The notes below the pieces were generated by a model that saw only the letters and a program-made list of their open reading frames with translations, did no database searches and was not told the origin of the DNA. The position numbers and the translations under genes were made by a program. Below are positions 16,671-25,072 of a stretch of DNA of 64,000 nucleotides, one piece after another (the stretch's first letter is position 1; each line of letters opens with the position of its first letter). Source of the DNA: Puniceicoccaceae bacterium Marseille-Q1082 (GTDB taxonomy: Bacteria > Verrucomicrobiota > Verrucomicrobiia > Opitutales > Intestinicryptomonadaceae); the NCBI GenBank assembly GCA_904424815.1, contig CAJGBI010000001.1:423010-487009 (forward strand). The letters run 5' to 3'.

Positions 16671-17336
16671 ATGGAAAGCCATACTTTTACCCCTTTTCGC
16701 TCCGCCAAAAGAGGCGGTTTTACCCTTATAGAAATTTTAATCGTCATAGGCATCATCGTGCTGCTTATGGGGATTACCACGCAGATGCTCGGAACCGTGG
16801 GCGAAGCCCAGGGGCGCGCAAAGGCGAAGTCGGACATGGCCCTTATCGCGACGGGCATTGAGGCCTTCTTCAACCAGTACGACACCTATCCGCGCATAAC
16901 TTCCGTCGGGAACGAGAAGCAGGCGGCGGGCGACCTCTACAAGTGCCTGACGGGAAAAATGGCCGCGAAAATCCAGAACGCGCAGATAGTGATGAGCGAC
17001 GTCGGCAGCGACAACAGGCCGTTCGTAGACGTTTCCAAGCTAAAAATAGCCGACCCCTCCGACCCGCACCTCGAAAACGTCGACCCCGAAAAGATAGGAG
17101 TCTATTTCGTCGACCCGTGGTTTGAACCGTACCTGTATTTCTACAATACCGCCAACACTCTGAACACGGAATCCGCGACGTGGCGCGGGCAGGGCTTCCT
17201 TCTCCTCTCCAAGGGCCCCGACGGCAAGGAGAAGGACGTGCGCTCCATGTACACGACCGGCATTGTGCCCGACATGGACGCCTACCAGGAGGAGTCCGTG
17301 AACATAGACAACATAATCCAGGGCATGGAAGAATAG
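16671..17336 (+). CDS. Type II secretion/pilus prepilin-like protein (GspG-like)
   Basis: 221 residues with a prepilin leader ending KRGG followed by FTLIEILIVIGIIVLLMGI, the class III signal and hydrophobic spine of a type IV pilin-like protein. The conserved Glu at +5 is present. The globular part starts DMALIATGIEAFFNQYDTYPRIT, the major-pseudopilin (GspG) style of helix followed by Y-P. It contains a late D-P-W-x-x-P motif (VDPWFEPYLYFYN), also typical of GspG. First of five consecutive prepilin genes, with no assembly ATPase, secretin or prepilin peptidase nearby. Confidence 0.85.
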   Translation: MESHTFTPFRSAKRGGFTLIEILIVIGIIVLLMGITTQMLGTVGEAQGRAKAKSDMALIATGIEAFFNQYDTYPRITSVGNEKQAAGDLYKCLTGKMAAKIQNAQIVMSDVGSDNRPFVDVSKLKIADPSDPHLENVDPEKIGVYFVDPWFEPYLYFYNTANTLNTESATWRGQGFLLLSKGPDGKEKDVRSMYTTGIVPDMDAYQEESVNIDNIIQGMEE

Positions 17337-17385
17337 CTTTTCAAAACAACCCCCAACCCCAAATTTGCAAAGAAAAGGAATCCGC

Positions 17386-18009
17386 ATGAAATCCGAAAAG
17401 AAGGGCTTTACGCTCATCGAATTGATGATTGTCATCTCCATAATAGGCGTGCTCGTCGGCCTGCTTACTCCGATGATTTCCAACGCCCAGAAAAACGCCG
17501 TCAAGGCGACTTCCAAGACGCTGTTTTCCAATATGGTAAACGGCTTGGAGCGCTACAAGGACGAGTACGGGTATTTCCCGAACTTCCTGACGTCGCGCGA
17601 CCGCACGAATCTCGACGACGGCAACAACGCCGAGAACTTCGTAAAGGCCGTGACCGGCGTGGACTGCGACGGCAAAAAGCTCTCGCAGGCGGACAGGGCC
17701 GAATACAACCGCAAGAGCCGCAAATTTCTTGAATTCAGCACGACCAACCTCGTGCAGCTTAAAAAGAAGTGGAAGATTGTGGACGGGTTCGGAAATCCGA
17801 ACATATACGTTTGCGTGGACAACGACGGCGACGGCTTCATAAAGCAGGGCTTCCCGACGGTGACGGACGGGATTCCCGCTGACGAGCTGCGCGACATCGT
17901 TCCAAATCCAGAACGCGGACTCAGGGCCCGCGCGATAGTCTTCACCCTCAAAAAGGACGGCCGCAGCGCAAAGGCCGAATGGGGCGCCGAAGACATATTC
18001 TCCTGGTAA
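17386..18009 (+). CDS. Prepilin-like protein (GspG-like, second copy)
   Basis: 207 residues. Leader KSEKKG is followed by FTLIELMIVISIIGVLVGLL. The helix continues into TLFSNMVNGLERYKDEYGYFPNFLT, again the GspG-type helix then Y-x-P. A late segment DGFGNPNIYVCVDNDGDGF matches the position of the GspG calcium-binding C-terminal loop. ATG 17386 follows AAAGGA by 6 bases and was preferred to an upstream in-frame TTG. 49 bases separate it from the first prepilin gene. Confidence 0.85.
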   Translation: MKSEKKGFTLIELMIVISIIGVLVGLLTPMISNAQKNAVKATSKTLFSNMVNGLERYKDEYGYFPNFLTSRDRTNLDDGNNAENFVKAVTGVDCDGKKLSQADRAEYNRKSRKFLEFSTTNLVQLKKKWKIVDGFGNPNIYVCVDNDGDGFIKQGFPTVTDGIPADELRDIVPNPERGLRARAIVFTLKKDGRSAKAEWGAEDIFSW

Positions 18010-18027
18010 ACCGCCATCACGACACCT

Positions 18028-18732
18028 ATGCGAAGCTCAAAACAGGCTTTCACGCTTATCGAAATGCTCGTGGTCATCGGCATTATCGCCATACTGTCCA
18101 CGGGTATTTCGATGCTCAACATGAAGGATTCCGCCCAGCCCATATATTCCGCAAACAGGACTATGATGGCGGCTTTCCACGAGGCGCGCACAAACGCCAT
18201 AAAGAGGCAGACCGAAACGCGCGTCATAATCTACCGCGGCGACGATCTCTCGCGCAAGCTCAGGCAGGTCGGCGTGATATACAAGGTTAAGGGAGACGAC
18301 GACGAAGTCAAGGGATGGGTTGCCCTCAACAGGGGCGTAATGCTTCCCGAAGGCGTGTTTTTCGTCCCGCCGCAGGGGGAATTTTCCACCATGGTCAAGC
18401 TCCAGAACGGGCTTTCTGACTCCGACGTCTTTAAGAGCACGTTTAACAACGGCTATTCCGGCGCGTTCAGCCGCGTGGGGCTCAGCGAATTCCCGTCGGC
18501 GCATCCGCTCTCGGTTTCGGAGGGCAACGGCGACTGGTATTCGTACCAGTTTTCCTCGGACGGGCTTTCGCTGAATCCCGGCGCCTACGTGATGCTCGTG
18601 GGCGGCAATCTCGACGCCAAGGGGGTTTTGCTCGTCGACAACGCCTTCTCGCAGATGGGCTTTGTCGTCAGGCGCCTCGGCAACACCATACCGTTCACCG
18701 ACTACGGCGAAATGGAAGAAACCATTAAGTGA
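18028..18732 (+). CDS. Prepilin-like protein (GspH/FimT-like)
   Basis: 234 residues; leader MRSSKQA then FTLIEMLVVIGIIAILSTGISML. The mature part has the ANRTMMAAFHEARTNAIKRQTETRVIIYRGDD pattern, which matches the helix-to-strand junction of GspH/FimT minor pseudopilins. The rest is not similar to any pilin subunit I can name. It sits 18 bases after the preceding gene. Confidence 0.78.
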   Translation: MRSSKQAFTLIEMLVVIGIIAILSTGISMLNMKDSAQPIYSANRTMMAAFHEARTNAIKRQTETRVIIYRGDDLSRKLRQVGVIYKVKGDDDEVKGWVALNRGVMLPEGVFFVPPQGEFSTMVKLQNGLSDSDVFKSTFNNGYSGAFSRVGLSEFPSAHPLSVSEGNGDWYSYQFSSDGLSLNPGAYVMLVGGNLDAKGVLLVDNAFSQMGFVVRRLGNTIPFTDYGEMEETIK

Positions 18733-18733
18733 T

Positions 18734-19363
18734 ATGATGAGAATTCACCCCAAAAACAGGCGCGGCGCGTTTACCCTCGTCGAAGTGATGCTCGCGGTCG
18801 GCGTCATGGCGATAGCCATTTCGTCGATGATAGGGCTGCTTTCCGCGATTACCGCAAACATAAACCAAATCCGCCAGCAAAACAAGGCGGTCACTCTGGT
18901 CGCGAATGTGGAGACCATTTTGAAGGAGAAAAATTTCGACACCGTCTACCAGTGGGTCCTGAACCCGACGGAGCCGCACGTCATATATTTCTGGGACGAA
19001 TACCAGAATCCCGACGATCCCGACAACTCGAGCCTGGTCACCATATCTTCGGAACAGGAGGGCATGATGTCCGGAATGCCGCCGGACAACGAGCATCTCA
19101 AACGCTCCGAGGGCGAGGTTTACAGGGTTCTGGTCTCCGTCTATCAAGAGGGCTTGAAGGGCGAAAAAATTACGGTAGGGGACTCCGCCGAATACGGCGG
19201 CGGCGCCCTGCCGGGCGACTCCCAGATGTACGCAGTGGCGTATCTGCCGATAAAGGTTGAAATTCTCGCCGACCCCCGCGACGACATCATTTCGGGAATG
19301 GGCGAGGAGAGCCAGAACGTCCAGAGGCGCGTTTACGACGATGTAGTTATAAAAATGCGATAA
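18734..19363 (+). CDS. Prepilin-like protein (GspI-like)
   Basis: 209 residues; leader ending RRGA then FTLVEVMLAVGVMAIAISSMIGLL, the Val-Glu-Val form common in minor pseudopilins such as GspI. The mature part has a long helix (NINQIRQQNKAVTLVANVETILKEK) and an acidic globular region. It begins two bases after the previous stop; tandem ATGs at 18734 and 18737 leave the exact start open. Confidence 0.78.
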   Translation: MMRIHPKNRRGAFTLVEVMLAVGVMAIAISSMIGLLSAITANINQIRQQNKAVTLVANVETILKEKNFDTVYQWVLNPTEPHVIYFWDEYQNPDDPDNSSLVTISSEQEGMMSGMPPDNEHLKRSEGEVYRVLVSVYQEGLKGEKITVGDSAEYGGGALPGDSQMYAVAYLPIKVEILADPRDDIISGMGEESQNVQRRVYDDVVIKMR

Positions 19364-19367
19364 CACG

Positions 19368-20510
19368 ATGAACATTTCAAGAAACATTCCATTGCGCCGC
19401 GCGCGCGCCGGCGGCTCGCCGGCAAGGGCGGGGTTTACCCTCGTGGAAATTCTCGCAGCCAGCGCCATAATGAGTTTGATAGTCGTCGCCGTGCTTTATG
19501 TGACGTCCGCGATCATAAATACATGGAACCGCTCGAGCGGCCAAATCCAGACGTATTTCGACGCCGGCGTCGTCGGCAGAATCATGCAGGACGACTTGGA
19601 AAGCCTTCTCATAAAAAAGGACGGCGGAGCCTGGCTGCAGGTGGCGTATCCCGAAAATGTCGGCATGCTCACCGGTTCCAACGAGCTCGACAACACTCCC
19701 CTGAGGCCTCCGGAAATAATGTTTTATTCCCCCACGTCGCTCAGACCGCGCTACACGAGGGAAAACCTGTCGTCGTCGGTTCTCGATCCCACGAACGCCA
19801 TACCGATTCCCGGCAGCGTCTGCGCGATAAAATACCGGCTTTGCGTAAAGAGCCCGTTCATGGACGGCGGCAGCGACGAGTCCTCAAACGCCAGCCAGTA
19901 CAACGCCTTCTACGGACTCTACCGCGCCGTGATCGACCCGAAGTCCACCGTGCTCGAGGCAATGGGGCCGGAAAAGCAGGGAACTTACGAGGCCGAAGAC
20001 TACCGCTACGCCCTCCAGATGAACCTTTGGTCGCAGCGCTGCACAATCATTGACGAAAACGGCGTAGAACAGCCCATGCAGGACTTGAAGGCCTGGACGA
20101 TTTCGCCCGAAAACCTCCTCGTGATGAACCTTGTGGACTTCAGGGTGAGGTTTGCCATATCATACGACAATCCGGCGTATACTCCCGGGGCGAATATCCC
20201 CAAGAAAAAAATAGCTTTTGTCCCCCCGGGAGTGCCGTTTGCGGTTGGCAAAAAAATTCTTGTCGAAGAGCCGCTCTATTCTTACGGCGCGGGCGGCGGC
20301 AAGGAATCGGTGGCTCCGACCGAAGTGGAAAACGGGACGCTCGAGTACGCCGATATCTCAATGACGTTCATATCCGACGCCGGCGCGCGCGAAATGCGCG
20401 CCCTCATGAAGGGCCAGAACCTAAGCCTTGAAAAGTTCAAGGAGCTGGTTCTTGCGCACGGCAACACGGTCACGCGCCGCGTCATATTCATGTCGGAACC
20501 CGTGGAATAG
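19368..20510 (+). CDS. Prepilin-like protein (GspJ-like), large
   Basis: 380 residues, the largest of the cluster. Leader ends SPARAG before FTLVEILAASAIMSLIVVAVLYVTSAI. The mature part follows the minor-pseudopilin GspJ pattern of a helix and then ...GVVGRIMQDDLESLLIKKDGG. A conserved D-L-x-S-L-L segment supports this. The globular domain has no nameable fold. Four bases separate it from the preceding gene, and the downstream hypothetical gene follows after two bases. Confidence 0.78.
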   Translation: MNISRNIPLRRARAGGSPARAGFTLVEILAASAIMSLIVVAVLYVTSAIINTWNRSSGQIQTYFDAGVVGRIMQDDLESLLIKKDGGAWLQVAYPENVGMLTGSNELDNTPLRPPEIMFYSPTSLRPRYTRENLSSSVLDPTNAIPIPGSVCAIKYRLCVKSPFMDGGSDESSNASQYNAFYGLYRAVIDPKSTVLEAMGPEKQGTYEAEDYRYALQMNLWSQRCTIIDENGVEQPMQDLKAWTISPENLLVMNLVDFRVRFAISYDNPAYTPGANIPKKKIAFVPPGVPFAVGKKILVEEPLYSYGAGGGKESVAPTEVENGTLEYADISMTFISDAGAREMRALMKGQNLSLEKFKELVLAHGNTVTRRVIFMSEPVE

Positions 20511-20512
20511 GT

Positions 20513-20989
20513 ATGGCGCTAACCGAACAGCAAAAGGAAGCCGTCAGAAAGTGGGTCGGCGAGGGCAGGGGCGTATCCGAAATCCAGAAGCTGATTTCTT
20601 CCGAATTCGGGACGGACATGCTCTATATGGACGTGCGGTTTTTGATAGACGACATAGGCGCGGAAATTCCCGCAACCGCAGAGCCTCCCGCGCCGGACGC
20701 GCGGCAGCCGCTTCAGCCCGAAGATTCTTCCGGCGCGGCGGATTCGGCGGGCGCGCAGGCCTCCGATTCCTCCGGCGGCGTGCGCGTGTCGGTAAGCCCC
20801 ATACAGAGGCCAGGTACCGTCATGAGCGGCGATGTCGTATTTTCCGACGGCGGCAGGGCGGAGTGGGTGCTTGACAACGCCGGCAGGCTCGGTCTCAATC
20901 CGGAAACCGAGGGGTATTCTCCCCCGCAGCAGGATTTGCCCGAGTTCCAGATGAAGCTGCGCGAAGCGCTCGGAATGGGCGGCGCGTAG
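20513..20989 (+). CDS. Conserved hypothetical protein at the end of the prepilin operon
   Basis: 158 residues, not recognised. Residues ~1-50 look like a small helical domain (TEQQKEAVRKWVGEGRGVSEIQKLISSEF). Residues ~50-90 are Pro/Ala/Ser-rich and likely disordered. Then comes a short beta-like segment RVSVSPIQRPGTVMSGDVVFSDGGRAEWVLDNAGRLGL, followed by a helix near the C-terminus (LPEFQMKLREALGM). No signal peptide or membrane helix. It starts two bases after the GspJ-like stop, so it is the last gene of that operon; any link to pilus function is inference from position. Confidence 0.7.
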   Translation: MALTEQQKEAVRKWVGEGRGVSEIQKLISSEFGTDMLYMDVRFLIDDIGAEIPATAEPPAPDARQPLQPEDSSGAADSAGAQASDSSGGVRVSVSPIQRPGTVMSGDVVFSDGGRAEWVLDNAGRLGLNPETEGYSPPQQDLPEFQMKLREALGMGGA

Positions 20990-22049
20990 GATTCGCAAAC
21001 GCGGGCGAGTTATTTTACGGCGTTTGCCGCGGCGCGAGGGTGGCGGCGGCAAATTGCAGTTTTATTCGGCGGCGCGGAAAATCCGCGCCGGCCTCATTTT
21101 ACCTTGCGGCGTCGGGGCGGAGCGGCCGCCAGTTGGCTGATTCACCAGTCGGGGAGCTGTGCCGGCGTGGCGAAACGAGCCTATGGGAAAAGCTCGGCGC
21201 CAATTTTAAAACGCAAGATTGCGCTCGAAAACGCGCGGGCGGGATTCTGCAATCGCGCGGAAATTTCCCGGCGGTTTTGCCTGTTTTTTATGTTTTATTG
21301 CGGGTTTGCGGCGGATAGGCGCGGGGGAATCCGCCGTTTCAGTTTGCCCGTGCGGGAATGTTTGGGGGAAAGGTCGGCGCCGTTGAAAATCTGGGTTACG
21401 GAACGGCATTTGCAAGTGTTGTTGCCCGCGCGTCGGCGCGCCCGCGGGATTCCGGCGCGCTTCTCTACAAAGGCGCGCGTAGCGAAGTGATTTTTTTAAG
21501 CCTCTTACGGGGCAAGTTATTGCGGAATGCGCGGGAAATTCCGCGCGCAGGGTTAAAATGGATTCGCAAATTTCCTTTGGCTTTGCTACGCCGGTTTCTT
21601 GCGGGCGGCGGTGGTTTTTCTCGCCATTTGAGTCGGGCGGGCTTGTCGCGTGTTGCGGGATTGCATCGCTTCGCCCGCATAGGGCGCGTTTGGCGGCAAA
21701 AACCCCCGTTTCGCCCAAGATTTTCCCCCGCTTATTTGCGGCGGAAATTCATGCGGCGCCCGCAAAAGTTTTCGGGACTTTTTTGCGGCGCGGGGCGCGA
21801 AATTTTTCCAAGTCTTGCAGCTTCGCAAAATTTTTTGCTTTCGGATTCGTTGAAATTTTTTTAAAAAAAGCTTTGCTGCGGGAATATTTTTATTGCTTTC
21901 GCGCAAATAATCTTCTTTTATAAGGTGTTTAAACTACATGGGGTTCGGCCGGCTCCCCGCGGCGCATGCGCGCGGGAATTTCGCGCCGGAACCTGCGAAC
22001 GGACGGTTTAAAGCGCGCCCCGTGTAAACGCAATATTTGAAATACTGAT
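20990..22049. other. 1.06-kb region without a recognisable gene
   Basis: Several open frames of 80-170 codons cross this stretch on both strands, but none shows protein-like composition, a ribosome site or a family motif; the translations are Arg/Pro/Ala-rich and overlap one another. The right-hand part (21,780-21,930) turns AT-rich and probably holds the rpsT promoter, though no clear hexamer pair could be fixed. No RNase P, tmRNA, SRP or 6S hallmark was found. It may be decayed coding sequence or an unknown structured RNA. Confidence 0.5.
21070..21100 (+). terminator. Possible terminator of the prepilin operon
   Basis: A perfect 9-bp stem CGGCGCGGA/TCCGCGCCG (21070-21078 with 21082-21090), 3-nt loop, is followed by GCCTCATTTT. 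A second hairpin (21023-21030 with 21046-21053) lies just before it. The T-tract is weak. Confidence 0.35.
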
Positions 22050-22304
22050 ATGGCAAACAATCAATCCTCCAAAAAAGACATCCGCAGAACGGCGACCCGC
22101 ACCGAGCGCAACCGCGCCGCGACCAGCCGCATCAAGACATTGGCTAAAAAGCTCGAAGCCGCGACGGACGCCGAGTCGGTCAAGGCGGCCGGCAGCGTTC
22201 TCGCCTCGGCGATGGACAAGGCCGCCAAGAGGGGCATCGTGCATCCCAACAAGGTCGCCCGCGTAAAGAGCAGGATAGCGGGCAAAATCAAGGCCGCCAA
22301 GTAG
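22050..22304 (+). CDS. rpsT: 30S ribosomal protein S20
   Basis: 84-residue basic helical protein of the small ribosomal subunit. The sequence begins MANNQSSKKDIRRTATRTERNR and ends RGIVHPNKVARVKSRIAGKI. The block from residue ~60 is the conserved S20 helix that follows the H-x-N-K-A-x-R-x-K-S-R-L signature (here HPNKVARVKSRI). No Shine-Dalgarno sequence is visible. The gene stands alone, ending in a strong terminator. Confidence 0.96.
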   Translation: MANNQSSKKDIRRTATRTERNRAATSRIKTLAKKLEAATDAESVKAAGSVLASAMDKAAKRGIVHPNKVARVKSRIAGKIKAAK

Positions 22305-22329
22305 CGCGCCCGAAAGCTCCGGCTTCGAT

Positions 22330-22366
22330 TTCCGACTCTTCCCGCGGAGGGTCGGAACTTTTTTTG
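22330..22366 (+). terminator. Rho-independent terminator of rpsT
   Basis: Stem TTCCGAC/GTCGGAA (22330-22336 with 22351-22357) is followed by a run of seven or more T residues. It starts 26 bases after the rpsT stop. Confidence 0.75.
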
Positions 22367-22465
22367 GCCGGGTTTTCTTCTAAATCTTTAAAAAATCGCC
22401 GCCGCTTACGATACAATATTTGCGGCGGGCGCCATCGGGCGCCGCAGACTTCACATGATTATCAG

Positions 22466-22903
22466 ATGAGCGATTTGGTAAGAGCCAGCGTTGAGGACAT
22501 ATGCCCTTCGCCGTACGGCTACGCGGTTTTTCTGTCCGCAGACTCCAAGACTTTTGTTGTCTACGTCGACAGGTCGAGGGGGGCGGCGCTCCAGAGCGCG
22601 TTTGAGGGCCTTTCATCGGACAGGCCGCTCACGCACGAATTTGTCATGCAGATGCTTGACGGCCTTGATTGCAGGGTTGCGCGCACGGTGATATACCATG
22701 TCGAAGACGGCACGTTTTTCACCCGCATGACTGTTGAAATGTCGAACGAAATAGGCGAGAAAATCGTGGAAATCGACGGCAGGCCGAGCGACACTTTTGC
22801 GCTTGCGATGCGCGCGCGGGCTCCGATTTTCATAGACTCCTCCGTTCTCGAGACGCTTCCGGACATGACCGGCGCGCTGAAAAAGCTCCGCGGCGATTCT
22901 TGA
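22466..22903 (+). CDS. Bifunctional nuclease (BFN/DUF151) domain protein
   Basis: 145 residues. The core KTFVVYVDRSRGAALQSAFEG, the RPLTHEFVMQMLDGLDCRVARTVIYHVEDGTFFTRM segment and SDTFALAMRARAPIFI match the BFN family, whose members include plant and Thermotoga proteins with DNase/RNase activity. In many bacteria the role is unknown. The E-x-L-L-D-L-G-style segment is here EFVMQMLDGLD. Start taken at ATG 22466; an upstream in-frame extension is Arg-rich and unlikely. The downstream dus gene follows after eight bases. Confidence 0.85.
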   Translation: MSDLVRASVEDICPSPYGYAVFLSADSKTFVVYVDRSRGAALQSAFEGLSSDRPLTHEFVMQMLDGLDCRVARTVIYHVEDGTFFTRMTVEMSNEIGEKIVEIDGRPSDTFALAMRARAPIFIDSSVLETLPDMTGALKKLRGDS

Positions 22904-22911
22904 GCCTTCCC

Positions 22912-23958
22912 ATGTCGGCCCCGTTCGGAAAAACCGGTTTGGCGACGTTTCTTGCGCCCATGCAGGACATCACCGACGCCGACTTCATGGAAATAATCGC
23001 CCGCCGAGGCCCTCCCGATTTTTACGTTGCGGAATATTTCCGAATACACGAATTTTTCGAGTTTGAGCCGCGCGTGCTGCGCGCGGTTTTGTCGAGGCCG
23101 GGCGGGCGGCCGGTTTGCGCGCAGTTTATCGGCGGGGACGAGGCGCACATTCTCAGGGCCCTTCGCGAGCTTTCCAAATATCCGCAGATAACTTCGCTCG
23201 ATCTCAACCTCGGATGCCCCGCGCCTAAAATATACCGCAAGAACGTCGGCGGCGGGCTTCTGCGCAGCCCCGAAAAAATCCGCGCGCTCGCGCGGGCGAT
23301 CCGCGAAAACTGGGGCGGTGTTTTCAGCGTGAAAATGAGGCTCGGCTTCGACTCGTCCGACGCTTTTGAGGGGCTATTTTCAGCCGTGCTTGACGGCGGC
23401 CCGGATTTCGTGACTGTCCACGCGCGCACGGTGAAGCAGCTCTACCGCGGCGCGTGCGACTATTCAAAAATCGCCCTCGCGGTGAAAATGTCGCCAGTCC
23501 CCGTGGTCGCCAACGGCGACATATGGTCGGCGCATAAGGCGCTCGAAGTCGCGCGGCAGACGAAATGCGCCGGCGTGATGGTGGGCCGCCACGCCGTGCG
23601 CAATCCGTGGATTTTCCGCCAGATTTCCGAGGCGGCGCGTTCCGAAACCCCGTATTCCCCGACGCTCGGGGAGGTCAGGGGCTATGTCGGGGACATTTTG
23701 CGTTCGGTTCTCGCCTCATCCGCGCGCTATCCGGATTCGCGGATGAAGAAATATTTGAATTTTATAGGAGCTTCGGTCGATCCGGACGGGGCGTTCTTGC
23801 GCGAAATGCGGATTAGCCGCGGCGTTCCCGAACTCATGCGCGTGTGCGACAAATATATGCTCGGCGGGCGCGCGCGCCTTACGTTTCCGCAGGAGCCTTA
23901 CGCGGGCGTGTGCCCGCGCCCCAACCACGAGGACAGATGCCAAGACACGAAAAAATAG
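22912..23958 (+). CDS. dus: tRNA-dihydrouridine synthase
   Basis: FMN enzyme that reduces uridines in the tRNA D-loop. The 348-residue protein has the N-terminal FLAPMQDITDADF, the catalytic-Cys block LDLNLGCPAPKIYRKNVGGGLLRSPEKI, VKMRLGFD, FVTVHARTVKQLYRGACDY and the C-terminal GVMVGRHAVRNPWIF. ATG 22912 was preferred to TTG 22900, which would fall inside the preceding gene. The 3' end overlaps trmH by 22 bases. Confidence 0.93.
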   Translation: MSAPFGKTGLATFLAPMQDITDADFMEIIARRGPPDFYVAEYFRIHEFFEFEPRVLRAVLSRPGGRPVCAQFIGGDEAHILRALRELSKYPQITSLDLNLGCPAPKIYRKNVGGGLLRSPEKIRALARAIRENWGGVFSVKMRLGFDSSDAFEGLFSAVLDGGPDFVTVHARTVKQLYRGACDYSKIALAVKMSPVPVVANGDIWSAHKALEVARQTKCAGVMVGRHAVRNPWIFRQISEAARSETPYSPTLGEVRGYVGDILRSVLASSARYPDSRMKKYLNFIGASVDPDGAFLREMRISRGVPELMRVCDKYMLGGRARLTFPQEPYAGVCPRPNHEDRCQDTKK

Positions 23959-24635
23959 AGGCTCTTTGCGCCAGGCTCAGCCCGTCGAGGGTGGCGCTGA
24001 TGCGCCGCGCGCTCGAATGGCGCACGCGCAGGCTCACCGTCGTGCTGGAGGACATATTCCAGTCGCACAACGCCTCTGCGGTTTTGCGGACTTGCGACGC
24101 CCTGGGTATCCAGGAGGCGCATGTCATAGAAAACCGCAACCGTTTTGTCCCGAGCCGCAATGTGGACATGGGGGCGTCAAAGTGGATGGACGTCCGACGG
24201 TATGCCTTGCCGACCGCGCGCAGGCGGAGGTCTAACGAGCCCCGTGAGCTCGGGATTGGCGAGGACTGCCTCGCCAACACCCGCGCCGCGTTGGAGGGGC
24301 TCAAGTCGCGTGGTTTTTTGCTCGCCGCGTCCACCCTTCGCCCCGGGGCGTCGGATATTTCGGAGGTTCCGGTGGACAGGCCGGTGGCCGTCCTGATAGG
24401 AACGGAGCTCACGGGGTTGACGCGGGCGGCGCACGACATGGCGGACGTTTTGTTTTCGGTTCCGATGCTCGGATTTGTGCAGAGCATGAATTTGTCGGTT
24501 TTCAGCGCGCTCTGCCTGAGCTCTCTCGCCGGCAGAATGAGGGCGCATTCGGACGAATGGAAGCTGTCTGGGGCGGAGCGCGACGAGCTAATGCTCGACT
24601 GGCTCGGAAGGTGCCTGGCGGACGCGCGCGAATGA
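23937..24635 (+). CDS. trmH: tRNA (guanosine-2'-O-)-methyltransferase, TrmH family
   Basis: SPOUT-class enzyme that methylates the ribose of G18 in tRNA. The 232-residue protein has SPOUT motif 1 (HNASAVLRTCDALGIQ), motif 2 (VAVLIGTELTGLTRAAHDMAD) and motif 3 (VPMLGFVQSMNLSVFSALCL), which form the SAM-binding trefoil knot. The start at ATG 23937 has GAGGA upstream and overlaps the dus 3' end. Both neighbours modify tRNA, so co-expression is plausible. Confidence 0.92.
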   Translation: MPRHEKIEALCARLSPSRVALMRRALEWRTRRLTVVLEDIFQSHNASAVLRTCDALGIQEAHVIENRNRFVPSRNVDMGASKWMDVRRYALPTARRRRSNEPRELGIGEDCLANTRAALEGLKSRGFLLAASTLRPGASDISEVPVDRPVAVLIGTELTGLTRAAHDMADVLFSVPMLGFVQSMNLSVFSALCLSSLAGRMRAHSDEWKLSGAERDELMLDWLGRCLADARE

Positions 24636-24666
24636 GAGGCCTCCCGCCGCGCGCGGGAAATACCCG

Positions 24667-24870
24667 TTAGCGCGCATGGCGCTTTTCGCGCGGCAGGCTT
24701 TTGTACAGGGCGATTATCTCCTTTGCGGTCTTGCCGCCGAGCATCGCGTTTGCCTTCTTGCGCGCGATTGCGCCGTCGGGTTTGGGCATTTCGCCCTTTG
24801 CGAATTTTACGATACCATAAATGGCGTCGTTGAAATCTTCGCGCTCCTTTTGGGACATGTTGTCCGTCAT
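24667..24870 (-). CDS. Small hypothetical protein
   Basis: 67 residues, charged (Lys/Glu-rich), with GIVKFAKGEMPKPDGAIARKKANAMLGGKTAKEIIALYKSLPREKRH. Composition and codon use look like a genuine gene. No signal peptide, membrane helix or known motif. It is convergent with trmH, 31 bases away. The first ATG has no clear ribosome site; ATG 24858, preceding SQKERED, is an alternative. Confidence 0.55.
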   Translation of the reverse strand: MTDNMSQKEREDFNDAIYGIVKFAKGEMPKPDGAIARKKANAMLGGKTAKEIIALYKSLPREKRHAR

Positions 24871-25072
24871 TTTGAGCAGGCTCCCCTATCCGCGGATTCG
24901 CTCGACGCGTCCATTCGCGCCTCCTCGGAGCATGCGGCAAAAAATATCGAACAGGCGGCGGAAAATTTGAGGAAGATTTTTACAAGGCGCATAAGATTCT
25001 ATAACCGGAATTTATATGCCTTATAACGCAAGAATACCCAAGCTTTATTTATTAGGTTTTATAATAAAATTA

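Noticed and set aside
21206-21718. 170-codon minus-strand frame in the gap before rpsT
   Set aside because: Lys/Arg/Pro/His-rich, overlaps other equally long frames, has no ribosome site and no recognisable motif; treated as non-coding.
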